The notes under the pieces are model-generated. The model saw nothing but the letters and a program-made list of their open reading frames with translations. It ran no database searches and was not told the origin of the DNA. The position numbers and the translations under genes were made by a program. From positions 124,001 to 188,000 of the forward strand of contig NZ_WTKP01000003.1 in NCBI RefSeq assembly GCF_009793355.1: 64,000 bases of DNA. Reading direction: 5' to 3'. The stretch comes from Vreelandella zhuhanensis. Its GTDB lineage: Bacteria; Pseudomonadota; Gammaproteobacteria; Pseudomonadales; Halomonadaceae. Positions 16,912-25,316 of the stretch are shown piece after piece. Each line of letters opens with the position of its first letter. Within the stretch, counting starts at the first letter, position 1.

Positions 16912-17527
16912 ATGTTGGCGCTGATGTATCTTGTGCTGGTATTGCCGGCGCTGGCCAGCACCGCAGACCACCATGAATTCGAGACACTGCAGGGGCCTTT
17001 CGAGAGGGGTGAGGAAGTCACCAAGGCTTGCTTGAGCTGTCATACCGAGGCAGCACAGGAGGTGATGCAGCGGTGGACGGCGGAGACTTTCGCTGCAGCA
17101 CCTGTCATCAGACCGAGAATCATGCGGTGCCCGGTAGCCGCATTCAGGTTTCGGCGGTGGACCACAATCGGGCGATCCGCCGAGGTGAGGACACCGATCG
17201 AAACCCGGCCACCTGCCAGGCGTGCCATGGCAATGCGCCTCACGAGGAGGGCGCAATGGCTTCGCGCCTCAACGAGCATACCCGGGCGCTGGCCTGCCAG
17301 ACCTGCCACATTCCCACCTTCGCTCGCGGTGGGGTGCCTACCAAGATGGGCTGGGACTGGAGCAGGTGGCCGGGCTGCACGCCCTGGGCGCCTTCCTGAT
17401 GCTCGCCTTCGTGATCATCCACGCCTACCTGGCCACCGTGGGCCACACGCCCACAGCGCATATCAAGGCGATGATCACCGGCTGGGAGGATGTACATGAC
17501 AAGGAGGTGATCAAGCGCAGATCCTGA
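16912..17527 (+). pseudogene. Octaheme tetrathionate reductase-type cytochrome c and cytochrome b remnants, fused by deletion
   Basis: Three frames carry pieces of two genes. Frame A (16912-17070) gives an exported N-terminus, then FERGEEVTKACLSCHTEAAQ with one CxxCH. Frame B (about 17075-17360) gives CSTCHQTENHAVPGSR, NPATCQACHGNAPHEEG and LACQTCHIPTFARGGVPTKM, three more heme sites of the octaheme (Otr) type, but the central part with the other hemes is missing. Frame C (about 17357-17527) gives VAGLHALGAFLMLAFVIIHA and AHIKAMITGWEDV, the C-terminal helix and tail of a thiosulfate-reductase-like cytochrome b. Thus at least two internal deletions and frame changes have fused the relics. Family assignment is from remembered motifs. 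Confidence 0.8.
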
Positions 17528-17551
17528 AAGTGAGAGACGTGAGTGGAACGA

Positions 17552-17581
17552 CGACGGCCACCACCAAGGTGGTGGCCGTCG
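17552..17581. terminator. Strong palindromic terminator
   Basis: A 14-bp palindrome (CGACGGCCACCACC, AA, GGTGGTGGCCGTCG) sits between the cytochrome relic and the convergent dehydrogenase gene. It probably ends transcription from both sides; a U-run is lacking. Confidence 0.65.
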
Positions 17582-17603
17582 CGCCATGACAAGGTAAGCC
17601 CGC

Positions 17604-18677
17604 TCAGGCAGTGATGTGCTCGGCGATGGCGCGTCCCAGGCTCTGGGTGGTGCCTTTACCGCCTATGTCGGGCGTCAATAGCTGGGCGTCCCCGCTTTCC
17701 AGTACCGCTTCGATAGCCTTTACCAGCGTATCGGCGGCCTCCTGATGACCTAGGTGCTCAAGCATCATCGCCCCCGACCAGATTTGACCAATGGGGTTGG
17801 CAATGCCCTTGCCGGCGATATCCGGGGCGCTGCCGTGAACCGGCTCGAACAGGCTGGGGAAATTGCCTTCCGGATTGATATTAGCCGAGGGAGCGATGCC
17901 GATGGTACCGGTACAGGCGGGGCCGAGATCCGAGAGAATATCGCCGAACAGGTTGCTGCCCACCACCACATCGAACCAGTCCGGGTGAAGCACGAAGTTG
18001 GCAGTGAGAATGTCGATATGGAACTTGTCCACAGCGATTTCCGGATAGCCCGCGGCCATCGCCTCCACGCGTTCATCCCAGTAGGGCATGGTAATCGAGA
18101 TGCCGTTGGATTTGGTGGCCGAGGTGAGCTTCTTTCGAGGGCGGGTGGCCGCCAGTTCAAACGCGTACTTGAGCACGCGGTCCACGCCCGTGCGCGTCAT
18201 GATCGTATCCTGAATCACTACCTCGCGTTCGGTACCCTCGAACATCTTGCCGCCCACGCTCGAGTATTCACCTTCGGTGTTTTCGCGTACCACGTAAAAG
18301 TCGATATCGCCCGGCTTACGTCCGGCCAGCGGGCCCTTGATGCCAGGCATCAGCTTGCAGGGGCGCAAGTTGATGTACTGGTCGAAGCGCCGACGGAACT
18401 GTAAAAGCGAGCCCCATAGCGAGATGTGATCGGGTACTTTTTCCGGCCAGCCCACGGCCCCGTAGAACAACGCATCGAAGTCCTTGAGCTGCTCGAACCA
18501 GTCGTCCGGCAGCATCTTGCCGTGTTCGAGATAATAGTCGCAGCTGCCGAAGTCGAATGTCTGAAACTCAAGCGCAATATCGAAGCGTTCGGCGACTGCT
18601 TTCAATGCGCGCAGCCCTTCGGGGATGACTTCGGTACCGATGCCGTCACCGGCGATCACAGCAATACGGTGACTCAT
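17604..18677 (-). CDS. dmlA: D-malate/tartrate dehydrogenase (decarboxylating)
   Basis: A 357-residue member of the isopropylmalate/isocitrate dehydrogenase family. Features specific to the D-malate/tartrate branch are SLWGSLLQFRRRFDQYINLR, ENTEGEYSSVGGKM, TSATKSNGISITMPYWDERV (catalytic Lys), and the Asp cluster FGDILSDLGPACTGTIGIAPSAN split here by its metal ligands. It likely oxidises D-malate to pyruvate and CO2 with NAD; tartrate and isopropylmalate are alternative substrates in homologues. AAGGAG lies about 9 bases before the ATG. It follows the DUF1338 gene by 73 bp on the same strand. Confidence 0.9.
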   Translation of the reverse strand: MSHRIAVIAGDGIGTEVIPEGLRALKAVAERFDIALEFQTFDFGSCDYYLEHGKMLPDDWFEQLKDFDALFYGAVGWPEKVPDHISLWGSLLQFRRRFDQYINLRPCKLMPGIKGPLAGRKPGDIDFYVVRENTEGEYSSVGGKMFEGTEREVVIQDTIMTRTGVDRVLKYAFELAATRPRKKLTSATKSNGISITMPYWDERVEAMAAGYPEIAVDKFHIDILTANFVLHPDWFDVVVGSNLFGDILSDLGPACTGTIGIAPSANINPEGNFPSLFEPVHGSAPDIAGKGIANPIGQIWSGAMMLEHLGHQEAADTLVKAIEAVLESGDAQLLTPDIGGKGTTQSLGRAIAEHITA

Positions 18678-18750
18678 AGAGGGGCACTCCTTAAACTGGC
18701 ACCCAGGCCAGCCGTTATATTAAGTTCGCTGAAGGCCATGAATCGAGGAG

Positions 18751-19551
18751 TCATGACATTTTGGTGGAATCGAATATCTTGTCGGCGCTAGCGGCGACAA
18801 AACCTTGAAACAGCGTGCCATCCGCTTTTGGATAACGCTTGGCGAATTCGTAGTAGCAGGTGGCGATTTCTTCTACCTGGCCGTCGGCAAAGGTGAACGG
18901 CTGACGGTCGGCAAGTGTCGATCCCTGCTCCAGTAACGCCTCGGGTGACCCCTTGACCCGGCCCCCGGATTCGTTGATTTTCAACCCCAGCGATTCGACC
19001 TTTTCGAGCAGCTTTTCCACGCTGTCGTAATGCGTTAGATGATTGACGCTGATGGTGAAGTGATTGGCCCTTAGCCCGATGATCGAAAGCCAAGCCGCGT
19101 ATTCGCTCTCTCCCATCAAGAGGCGGTATTCATCGAAAGTGGGCGCTTCCCATAGGCGACCGCTCCACAGAATCTCGGGCGTGTTGACTGAATCCGGATC
19201 GACCTGCGCCACTAGGCGGTCGATGACTGCTTGAGACTCCAGAGAAAGTTCATCGCACTTCAATTCGGAAAGAAATACCCTCGGCTGGTCCTGCTGGGGT
19301 GGAAGGTAGCCCCAGGCACGCAAGTACTTGGCTTCGAAATCATAAGGCTCAAGCGGCGTATACCCCAGTGCCAACAGATGAGGTTCGAGAGCCGCCAAGG
19401 TGATCGGGCCGCGGTCGAAGGTGCGAAAGGCCACGTGATCGTTGACGATGGTTTCACCGTCTTCGATCAAGGCGTCATGGATACGCTTGGCCTGGGGCGT
19501 CATGGCGGTGTAGTCGTGCCAGAGGTGCTGGAAAAACTCATCGATAGTCAT
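18751..19551 (-). CDS. DUF1338 protein (2-oxoadipate dioxygenase/decarboxylase-like)
   Basis: A 266-residue protein of the DUF1338 superfamily, whose characterised member HglS is a non-haem iron 2-oxoadipate dioxygenase/decarboxylase in lysine breakdown. The N-terminal VNDHVAFRTFDRGPI holds the expected metal histidine, ANHFTISVNHL the second one, and CYYEFAKRYP a downstream glutamate ligand candidate. HglS-type enzymes are about 460 residues; this is the short form, so the substrate may differ. It lies upstream of the D-malate dehydrogenase gene, consistent with 2-hydroxy/2-oxo acid metabolism, but this is only context. Confidence 0.8.
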   Translation of the reverse strand: MTIDEFFQHLWHDYTAMTPQAKRIHDALIEDGETIVNDHVAFRTFDRGPITLAALEPHLLALGYTPLEPYDFEAKYLRAWGYLPPQQDQPRVFLSELKCDELSLESQAVIDRLVAQVDPDSVNTPEILWSGRLWEAPTFDEYRLLMGESEYAAWLSIIGLRANHFTISVNHLTHYDSVEKLLEKVESLGLKINESGGRVKGSPEALLEQGSTLADRQPFTFADGQVEEIATCYYEFAKRYPKADGTLFQGFVAASADKIFDSTKMS

Positions 19552-19659
19552 AAAAAAATAATCCTTGAGGTATCCGGTCTAGTCGAGTCGTTTCGGGTCT
19601 TGGCTGTCTGGCTACCGCTTAGCTTGTTCTATAGGAAGCTTGTTCAGCGAAAGAACACG

Positions 19660-20208
19660 TCAGGCGGCGGAGGCTGGAGGATTTGGGCATGCATTGCCTT
19701 GCTCCACCTCGATCAAGTCGTCTATCGGAAAGTCCAGCTCGGCGGCACGTTGTCGCAATCGCTGCTCGACTTGGGGGTCGAGTTGCGGAGTCCGCGAGAG
19801 TATCCACAGGTAATCGCGATTGGGTCCGGCCACCAATGCCCAGTCGTAGTCTTCATCCAGTTCAAGAATATTGTACCCACCATAGAAAGGGCCGAAGAAA
19901 CTGACTTTCAACCTTCCAACGGTCTTGTCTTCTATGAAATAGGCCCGTCCTTCCGCTTCGTTCCAAGTACCCTCCTCCAGATTGTAGCCACGATTGATGA
20001 CGCGCACCCCCTCGTCATCGCGCAGGCTGTAATCTGCAGTAACGCAATCCAGCCCCCGCTCGAAGGAATGATCCAGGCGGGCGATCTCGTACCATTGGCC
20101 AAGATAGCGCTCGAGCTCAAAGCCAGTGACCGCCTCGGTGCCCTTGGGGATGCCGGTACATCCGGAGAGCGTCACCCCGGCGATACTTGCGTATAACAAT
20201 TTGCGCAT
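19660..20208 (-). CDS. blc: Outer-membrane lipocalin Blc
   Basis: A 182-residue bacterial lipocalin. The signal peptide ends in a lipobox LSGC (14-17), so Cys17 should be lipidated. The lipocalin signature is FELERYLGQWYEIARLDHSF, with the conserved GxW, and NRGYNLEEGTWNEAEGRA and DYLWILSRTP are typical Blc blocks. Blc proteins bind fatty acids or lysophospholipids and are stress induced in E. coli. CAGGAG lies 8 bases before the ATG. It sits between a small membrane protein gene and DUF1338 on the same strand. Confidence 0.93.
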   Translation of the reverse strand: MRKLLYASIAGVTLSGCTGIPKGTEAVTGFELERYLGQWYEIARLDHSFERGLDCVTADYSLRDDEGVRVINRGYNLEEGTWNEAEGRAYFIEDKTVGRLKVSFFGPFYGGYNILELDEDYDWALVAGPNRDYLWILSRTPQLDPQVEQRLRQRAAELDFPIDDLIEVEQGNACPNPPASAA

Positions 20209-20262
20209 TAGCTGGTCTCCTGACTCAAAAAATTAACGAAGGTGATGAATGACGGCGTAGGG

Positions 20263-20598
20263 TCAGTCGCGGGTCTCGCGTAACAGAAAGCTCAAGGGGT
20301 GCAGGTAGAGATAGGCGATTACCGCCACCCAGAATGCGCAGGTAGCGAGCACCACCCAGCCGAAAAACGAATCCACGTAGGCCAATTGCGAGTCGACCAG
20401 TAAAGGAAGCCACCAGAAGGCGGAGGCGCCCACCAGCAGTGAGGCGATAATCGCGCCATAACAGCGATAAACCAGAAATTGGTAGCCATGAATATAGGCG
20501 GCCAAGTGCAGTCCCAGTAGAATAATCAGCGCAATCGCAAGCGGCCATACATAGGGCTGAAACGTATCAATAAGAGAGTTCAAAAAATAAAGGTTCAT
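20263..20598 (-). CDS. Small membrane protein, unknown function (111 aa)
   Basis: An 111-residue hydrophobic protein with three predicted transmembrane segments, roughly residues 15-38, 45-65 and 78-100 (YVWPLAIALIILLGLHLAAY, AIIASLLVGASAFWWLPLL, WVVLATCAFWVAVIAYLYL). I do not recognise the family. No clear ribosome site precedes the ATG, which lowers confidence, but the hydrophobic periodicity and the tidy 54-bp gap to blc support it. An overlapping frame at 20225-20548 lacks these features. Confidence 0.6.
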   Translation of the reverse strand: MNLYFLNSLIDTFQPYVWPLAIALIILLGLHLAAYIHGYQFLVYRCYGAIIASLLVGASAFWWLPLLVDSQLAYVDSFFGWVVLATCAFWVAVIAYLYLHPLSFLLRETRD

Positions 20599-20616
20599 CG
20601 ATTTACGCGGGATACT

Positions 20617-20633
20617 CCCGGCTTTTAGCCGGG
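20617..20633. other. Hairpin in divergent intergenic region
   Basis: CCCGGCT, loop TTT, AGCCGGG forms a perfect 7-bp hairpin just upstream of the small membrane protein gene. The rest of the 260-bp region up to the glycosyltransferase holds nothing else I can identify. Confidence 0.45.
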
Positions 20634-20858
20634 CAGGGGTAGCGCAATGTACGTCAGTACGCCTTGGCTACCGCCTTTCCCACGCCTCCTTGTGTGTTTT
20701 GAGTGGCGGATGTCAGGGAATGGTGGTGGGTGTCGATGTCTTTGATTCTTTTATCGCCTATCTTGAATATGGTAATCAGGATAGTCACCCTTCATCGTCG
20801 GGCACGCAAGTGTTGGGCGATAAGGGTGGGAAAAAGCGACAACCAGGGAGCCAATCGT

Positions 20859-22172
20859 TTGAACATACTCATGTTTACCAATACATATTGTCCAATCGTG
20901 GGTGGCGTCAGTGAGTCGGTCAAGCGGCTTAAATCTCGCCTTCAGGCGCTGGGGCATCAAGTATTGGTGGTGGCGCCCAAGATGACAGGGCAGCCGAGGC
21001 ATGAATCCGATGTGATTCGAGTGGCAGCGGTTCAGCATTTCAACGGCAGTGATTTTTCACTGCCGGTTCCGATTCCCGGCCAGCTTTACGAGGCGATAGA
21101 AGCGTTCGCCCCCGATATCGTGCATTCCCATCATCCCTTCCTGTTGGGTGATACTGCGGCGCGAACTGCCGAGACCTACGGCTTACCCTTGGTATTCACT
21201 CATCATACGCTTTACGAACACTATACCCATTACGTGCCTGGGGATTCACCGCGCATGCAACGCTTCGCTGTGGCGTTATCCACGGAATACACCCACCTAT
21301 GCGATGCGGTTATCGCACCCAGCGAGAGTATCAGGGATTTATTACACAGGCGTGGGGCAAACCCGGCGGTGCATGTGGTGCCCAGTGGCGTCGATACGCA
21401 GCGCTTCTTGCAGGGAGATGGCGCCGGGTTTCGCCGACGATACAAGATTCCAGCAAAGGCTTATGTGGTCGGGCATGTGGGCAGGCTGGCGAACGAAAAA
21501 AACCTGCCTTTTCTGACCGAGGCCATTGTGCAATTGCTGCGCAAGCAGCCGGAAACCCACTTTCTTGTGGTGGGGGAAGGCGATGCACGCCTGGCCATGC
21601 AGCGTGCGGCCACCGAGGCTTCAGTGGTCGAACGCTTTCATTTCACCGGTAAGTTGCATGGCCAAGCCCTGATCGATGCCTACCATGGTATGGATGTATT
21701 CGCTTTCGCCTCGCATAGCGAAACCCAGGGAATGGTGCTGGTAGAGGCGATGGCTGCCGGGTTGCCGGTCGCTGCGATCGATGCACCCGGCGTACGTGAA
21801 GTGGTGGAACAAGGCCGAAACGGTTGGCTTCTACCCAGTGACGACGCAGGCGCTCTGTGTGAAGTGCTCGCCGGCATGAGCGAAAAGGCTTCGTGTGAAA
21901 TGTTGCGCCAGGGCGCGCTGAATACCGCACGAGGTTTTGATGAAGCCTGCTGTGCGGCGCGCTGTCTGGACGTCTACCGAGAGGTGATCGCTACGGAGAA
22001 CACCACCCATCAGCATGTCGATACTGATGCCTGGGGGCGGGTGCGGGGCCGGTTGGAAGCGGAGTGGCAACTGCTTTGCCACCGCGGGCGAGTACTGCGC
22101 CTGGTGTTTCAGGACAAGCCCGAAAGCGACCTGCTGGCGCCTTCCAAAACGCCGGAAACCTTTCGCAAGTAG
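20859..22172 (+). CDS. Family 4 glycosyltransferase
   Basis: A 437-residue GT-B fold enzyme. The N-terminal MFTNTYCPIVGGVSESVKRL is the acceptor-domain start with the GGV loop, IVHSHHPFLLGDTA lines the cleft, and the donor domain has VGHVGRLANEKN, the FHFTGKL segment and the EX7E-like SETQGMVLVEAMAAGLPVAA. It resembles diacylglycerol or trehalose-type GT4 enzymes but the acceptor is unknown. I choose the TTG at 20859 because AGGGAG lies 7 bases upstream and the longer frame upstream is low-quality sequence; an ATG four codons later is an alternative. It is convergent with the TVP38-family gene. Confidence 0.85.
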   Translation: MNILMFTNTYCPIVGGVSESVKRLKSRLQALGHQVLVVAPKMTGQPRHESDVIRVAAVQHFNGSDFSLPVPIPGQLYEAIEAFAPDIVHSHHPFLLGDTAARTAETYGLPLVFTHHTLYEHYTHYVPGDSPRMQRFAVALSTEYTHLCDAVIAPSESIRDLLHRRGANPAVHVVPSGVDTQRFLQGDGAGFRRRYKIPAKAYVVGHVGRLANEKNLPFLTEAIVQLLRKQPETHFLVVGEGDARLAMQRAATEASVVERFHFTGKLHGQALIDAYHGMDVFAFASHSETQGMVLVEAMAAGLPVAAIDAPGVREVVEQGRNGWLLPSDDAGALCEVLAGMSEKASCEMLRQGALNTARGFDEACCAARCLDVYREVIATENTTHQHVDTDAWGRVRGRLEAEWQLLCHRGRVLRLVFQDKPESDLLAPSKTPETFRK

Positions 22173-22192
22173 TCGGCTGGCCTCCATCCATC

Positions 22193-22915
22193 TCAATGAC
22201 GCAATCGCCGTTGACGACGACGAGCGGCGTAACGGTTCAGGCCCCACATCGCCACCACGGCCAGCGCCAGACCGCCCACGGCAAGCCCCAGTTCGAAACG
22301 GTTTTCAGCGGTAAGAAGCGCTTCAAGCTGGCTACTCAGTAGCATGAGAACTGCCAGGCCCGGCACAATGCCCAGGGTAGAACCGATCATGTAGGCGCGA
22401 AATTTCAGGTGAAAGGCGCCGGCCATCATGTTGGTCAGGGTAAAAGGCGCCAACGGCAAGAGGTTTATCACGATCATGGTGCGAATGCCGCGCCGCGATA
22501 AATAGCGTGACATACCCCGTAAATGGCGGCCGCCGTAATGCAGCAAGGCGTCGCGCCCTAGCCAACGGCCTACCCAGTAGGAAGCCGCCGAGGACGCCAG
22601 CGTACCCAGCAGAGCGTAGCCGAACCCCCAGGTCGGACCAAAAAGCAAGCCGGTGCCCACCACCAGCAAGCTGAGTGGCAGCATGATCAGCAAGGCAGCG
22701 GCATAGATGAGCATGACCACCAGAAACATCCAGGGTGCATTGCGCCAGCGAGAAAGCTGACTGGCAAGCTCTGCCAAATATTGGGCGGTGAGAAAATCAT
22801 GACGACTCAGCCACTGCCACATAACCCCCAGCAGTAGAAGCGCCAGCCCTCCAATGATTACCTTGATTAATCTGCCTTGCATGAAAATGACGCCTATACG
22901 CGCAGCCGAAGCCAT
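22193..22915 (-). CDS. TVP38/TMEM64 (VTT-domain) membrane protein
   Basis: A 240-residue inner-membrane protein with about six hydrophobic segments. The VTT/SNARE-associated core includes LPLSLLVVGTGLLFGPTWGF, ASSAASYWVGRWLGRD and INLLPLAPFTLTNMMAGAF, the GRWLGRD and P-x-P-F motifs being typical. Members of this group (related to DedA) are now linked to lipid scrambling or membrane homeostasis; the role here is unknown. The start could be 22915 or the Met at 22882; a hairpin overlaps the first, making the second credible. The protein ends in a very basic RRRQRRLRH tail. Confidence 0.82.
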   Translation of the reverse strand: MASAARIGVIFMQGRLIKVIIGGLALLLLGVMWQWLSRHDFLTAQYLAELASQLSRWRNAPWMFLVVMLIYAAALLIMLPLSLLVVGTGLLFGPTWGFGYALLGTLASSAASYWVGRWLGRDALLHYGGRHLRGMSRYLSRRGIRTMIVINLLPLAPFTLTNMMAGAFHLKFRAYMIGSTLGIVPGLAVLMLLSSQLEALLTAENRFELGLAVGGLALAVVAMWGLNRYAARRRQRRLRH

Positions 22916-22938
22916 CAGGATACGCTAACGTATCCTGA
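22915..22938. terminator. Palindrome at the TVP38-family gene start
   Basis: TCAGGATACG, loop CTAA, CGTATCCTGA is a perfect 10-bp inverted repeat that overlaps the first possible start codon of the leftward gene. It may terminate the upstream binding-protein transcript or act as an operator. There is no U-run. Confidence 0.5.
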
Positions 22939-23010
22939 GCTGAACTTTTCCTCAATAGTTGGGGTGCTTGGCCTCAGGGACTGGGTTTGACAGCGGGGTT
23001 AATCAGTTTA

Positions 23011-23952
23011 TCAGTCAGTGAACGTCGCCTGAATCACCGGCCAGGCGGGCCGGCCGTCACGGCTGGTGACGCCGTCGAGCATCGCTTCGACCTGGTCGAG
23101 ATTGCCGCGAATCCATTCGTTGGCCACGGTGTCTGAATCTCGCTCCTCCTGGCCGAACTGCTCAATCATCCAGCTTTGCTCTTCGGCCGTGAACGCGAAG
23201 CCTTCAAAAAATGCTTCCAGGTTCGGGTGCTCATCGGCGAACTCGCTGCGCATTACCGTCAGGACGTCGCTCTCGCCGTTGTTCTCGCCGAACAGGTCTT
23301 TCGGATCGTCCAGATAGCGCATGGGTAGTTCAAGGTTCATCCAGTGTGGTGTCCAGCCGACCCAGACGATCGGTTCTTTGCGTGAAATCGCATCTTGCGC
23401 GGCGGACAGCATGCCGACCTCGCTGGTATCGACGAGGCTCCAATCGCCCAGGCCCCAGACGTCGTTGTCGATAGCATCGTGTAAAATCTCGCTGGCGGCG
23501 GAGCCTGCACCAAAGCCGTGAATCTGGCCGTCAAAAAGGCCTCGGTTGGCATCCAGGTCGGCGAAGCTTTGCACGCCCGCCTCGTAGGTATATGCCGGTA
23601 CCGCGAGGGTCATCTGAGCGCCCTCTACATTATGCCCCGCATCGCGGATGACCCCGGATTCCTGGCGCGGATAAAACATCTCGCGCTGAGCGGGCAGCCA
23701 GGCGCCCAGGAAAACGTCGATGTCGCCGCTTTCCATGCCTTGATAGATCACCTGCAGGCCAATCTCATGCAGGCGTGTGTCGTAGCCCAAGGGAGTCAAC
23801 AGCTGTTCGGCAATGGCGGTCTTGACGGTAATGCCGGGCCAGGCCGGTACGCCGAAATCAAGGGTGGCATCGTCGCCGTAAGCGCTGGTCGTGCTCAAGC
23901 CAGCGGCACTCAGCGCTACGGCTAAAGTGGTTTTCGTCAGGGAATGTTGCAT
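23011..23952 (-). CDS. Betaine/carnitine-type ABC transporter binding protein
   Basis: A 313-residue OpuAC/ProX-family periplasmic protein with a Sec signal peptide (cleavage near TSAYG-DD). VPAWPGITVKTAIAEQLL, the IYQGMESGDIDVFLGAWLP segment and IVWVGWTPHWMN hold the Trp and Tyr residues that form the aromatic cage for quaternary ammonium ligands. It follows the gamma-butyrobetaine hydroxylase gene by 37 bp on the same strand, so gamma-butyrobetaine or carnitine is the likely ligand (CaiX-like); this is inferred. No permease or ATPase gene is nearby, so it must share a transporter encoded elsewhere. Confidence 0.9.
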   Translation of the reverse strand: MQHSLTKTTLAVALSAAGLSTTSAYGDDATLDFGVPAWPGITVKTAIAEQLLTPLGYDTRLHEIGLQVIYQGMESGDIDVFLGAWLPAQREMFYPRQESGVIRDAGHNVEGAQMTLAVPAYTYEAGVQSFADLDANRGLFDGQIHGFGAGSAASEILHDAIDNDVWGLGDWSLVDTSEVGMLSAAQDAISRKEPIVWVGWTPHWMNLELPMRYLDDPKDLFGENNGESDVLTVMRSEFADEHPNLEAFFEGFAFTAEEQSWMIEQFGQEERDSDTVANEWIRGNLDQVEAMLDGVTSRDGRPAWPVIQATFTD

Positions 23953-23989
23953 GTGTCTCTCCTTGCGTCGTCGTTATAATGGGGCGCGA

Positions 23990-25153
23990 TCAATGAAGTT
24001 GGCGAGCGAGCACCCGTAACCGTGACTCAAGCATGTCGCGGTCGAGGTAGGTGCCCTGCAGATGGCGCTGGCCACTGTTGGGGTCGAAGGCACGCCGGCC
24101 GTGGAGCACGCGGCGGTTGTCGAAGGCGATCATTTGCCCGGGCTCCAGGGTGAACTCCAGCTGGTGCTCATCGCTGTGGAACAGCTCCCAGAGCGTGCGA
24201 TAAGCGCGGTACCAGGCGTCCATTTGCTCGGCCGGCAGATGCAGGGTATCGCGAATCCAGTTGTTGAAGCGCAGCTCGCGCAGGCTGCCGTCGGCGTTGA
24301 GGTCAATCAGCGGGGCGCGCATGGCGATATCGTGGGCCTCGTCCTGAAAACGAAAGTCGATCGGCGTTTCGCTCAGGGTTCGCAGCGCGCTCGGGTCCTG
24401 CGCGCGCAAGGCTTCGACCACGCGAACGCCGTCGGCAAACAGCGATTCGCCGCCGCTTGCGCCGTTTTGCAGGCAGTAGAGCAGCTGAATATCTGGCGGA
24501 TGATGCCAATTGGGCAAATCAATGTGCAGCGCCAAGCCCACCGCCGTATAAGCGGCGTTGTTGGGATTGGGTTTGGAACGTACATCAAAGCGGTCACCGA
24601 AATTGGTGGCACGTTGGGGGCCGATTTTTTCCGCCAGGCGGCTCACTTCTTCCTCTACCAGCGGCCCGTCGGTGAGCAGCGCCAAGCCGTCACGCAGTAT
24701 CGCAGTGAGCCAGGCTTGTTCGCCTTTCTCGGTCAGAAAAGCCGCATGCTCGATGCGTTCAGGCGTAAAGTGGTCGCGCCAGGCGCTAGCTTCAGGCAGC
24801 ACGTTCGGCAGAGCGACTTCCGGACGGCGTTGGTGAAGCCAGCCGCCATGAAAGGCGCTGCGATGGCCGTCGGCCCAGGTTAACCGCAAATGGCCGTTGA
24901 TCACGTTCATTTCAGGGGCGACCGCAATCGGTACCAGCGGGATATACAGTCGCTCGCGGGTTTGCGGATGGCGGCACTCGGCGCAGGCGCAATGGTCGCG
25001 CAGCCATAGCCAGGGGAGCTGTGTGGTATCGCCGTTTTGCCACTTAAGCTGGATGCTGCCTGTGTCGGGTGTCGCTGAGGCCAGACGGGGGCCGTCGGCA
25101 TAGGGAAATAGCTCCTGCATGTCAGGAGCGCCAGGTGTCGCCACGCTGTTCAT
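23990..25153 (-). CDS. Gamma-butyrobetaine 2-oxoglutarate dioxygenase
   Basis: A 387-residue two-domain enzyme. The N-terminal DUF971-like domain (about 25-110) has WLRDHCACAECRHPQT, the zinc-binding Cys/His set of gamma-butyrobetaine hydroxylase. The C-terminal TauD/TfdA Fe(II)/2-oxoglutarate domain has ALHIDLPNWHHPPDIQLLYC with the HxD pair and VLHGRRAFDP with the distal His. It makes L-carnitine from gamma-butyrobetaine. The start at 25153 has CGGAG upstream; the longer frame to 25270 reaches into the promoter area. It is divergent from a LysR gene and upstream of the betaine-type binding protein, forming a compact uptake and conversion unit. Confidence 0.9.
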   Translation of the reverse strand: MNSVATPGAPDMQELFPYADGPRLASATPDTGSIQLKWQNGDTTQLPWLWLRDHCACAECRHPQTRERLYIPLVPIAVAPEMNVINGHLRLTWADGHRSAFHGGWLHQRRPEVALPNVLPEASAWRDHFTPERIEHAAFLTEKGEQAWLTAILRDGLALLTDGPLVEEEVSRLAEKIGPQRATNFGDRFDVRSKPNPNNAAYTAVGLALHIDLPNWHHPPDIQLLYCLQNGASGGESLFADGVRVVEALRAQDPSALRTLSETPIDFRFQDEAHDIAMRAPLIDLNADGSLRELRFNNWIRDTLHLPAEQMDAWYRAYRTLWELFHSDEHQLEFTLEPGQMIAFDNRRVLHGRRAFDPNSGQRHLQGTYLDRDMLESRLRVLARQLH

Positions 25154-25316
25154 TGTTGCTCTCCGAGAGAGATCGATCCCGAAGGAGCAATCCCGAAAAG
25201 GTCGGTTAAGTTGGCACGGCGCCGTAGTGTGATGACTAGGATGCGGATTGACAGAGGTGGTGACAAACAATCAATCTGGCAGCTAAGGCCGAGCTCAGCT
25301 TATAGGTAACTTTTTC

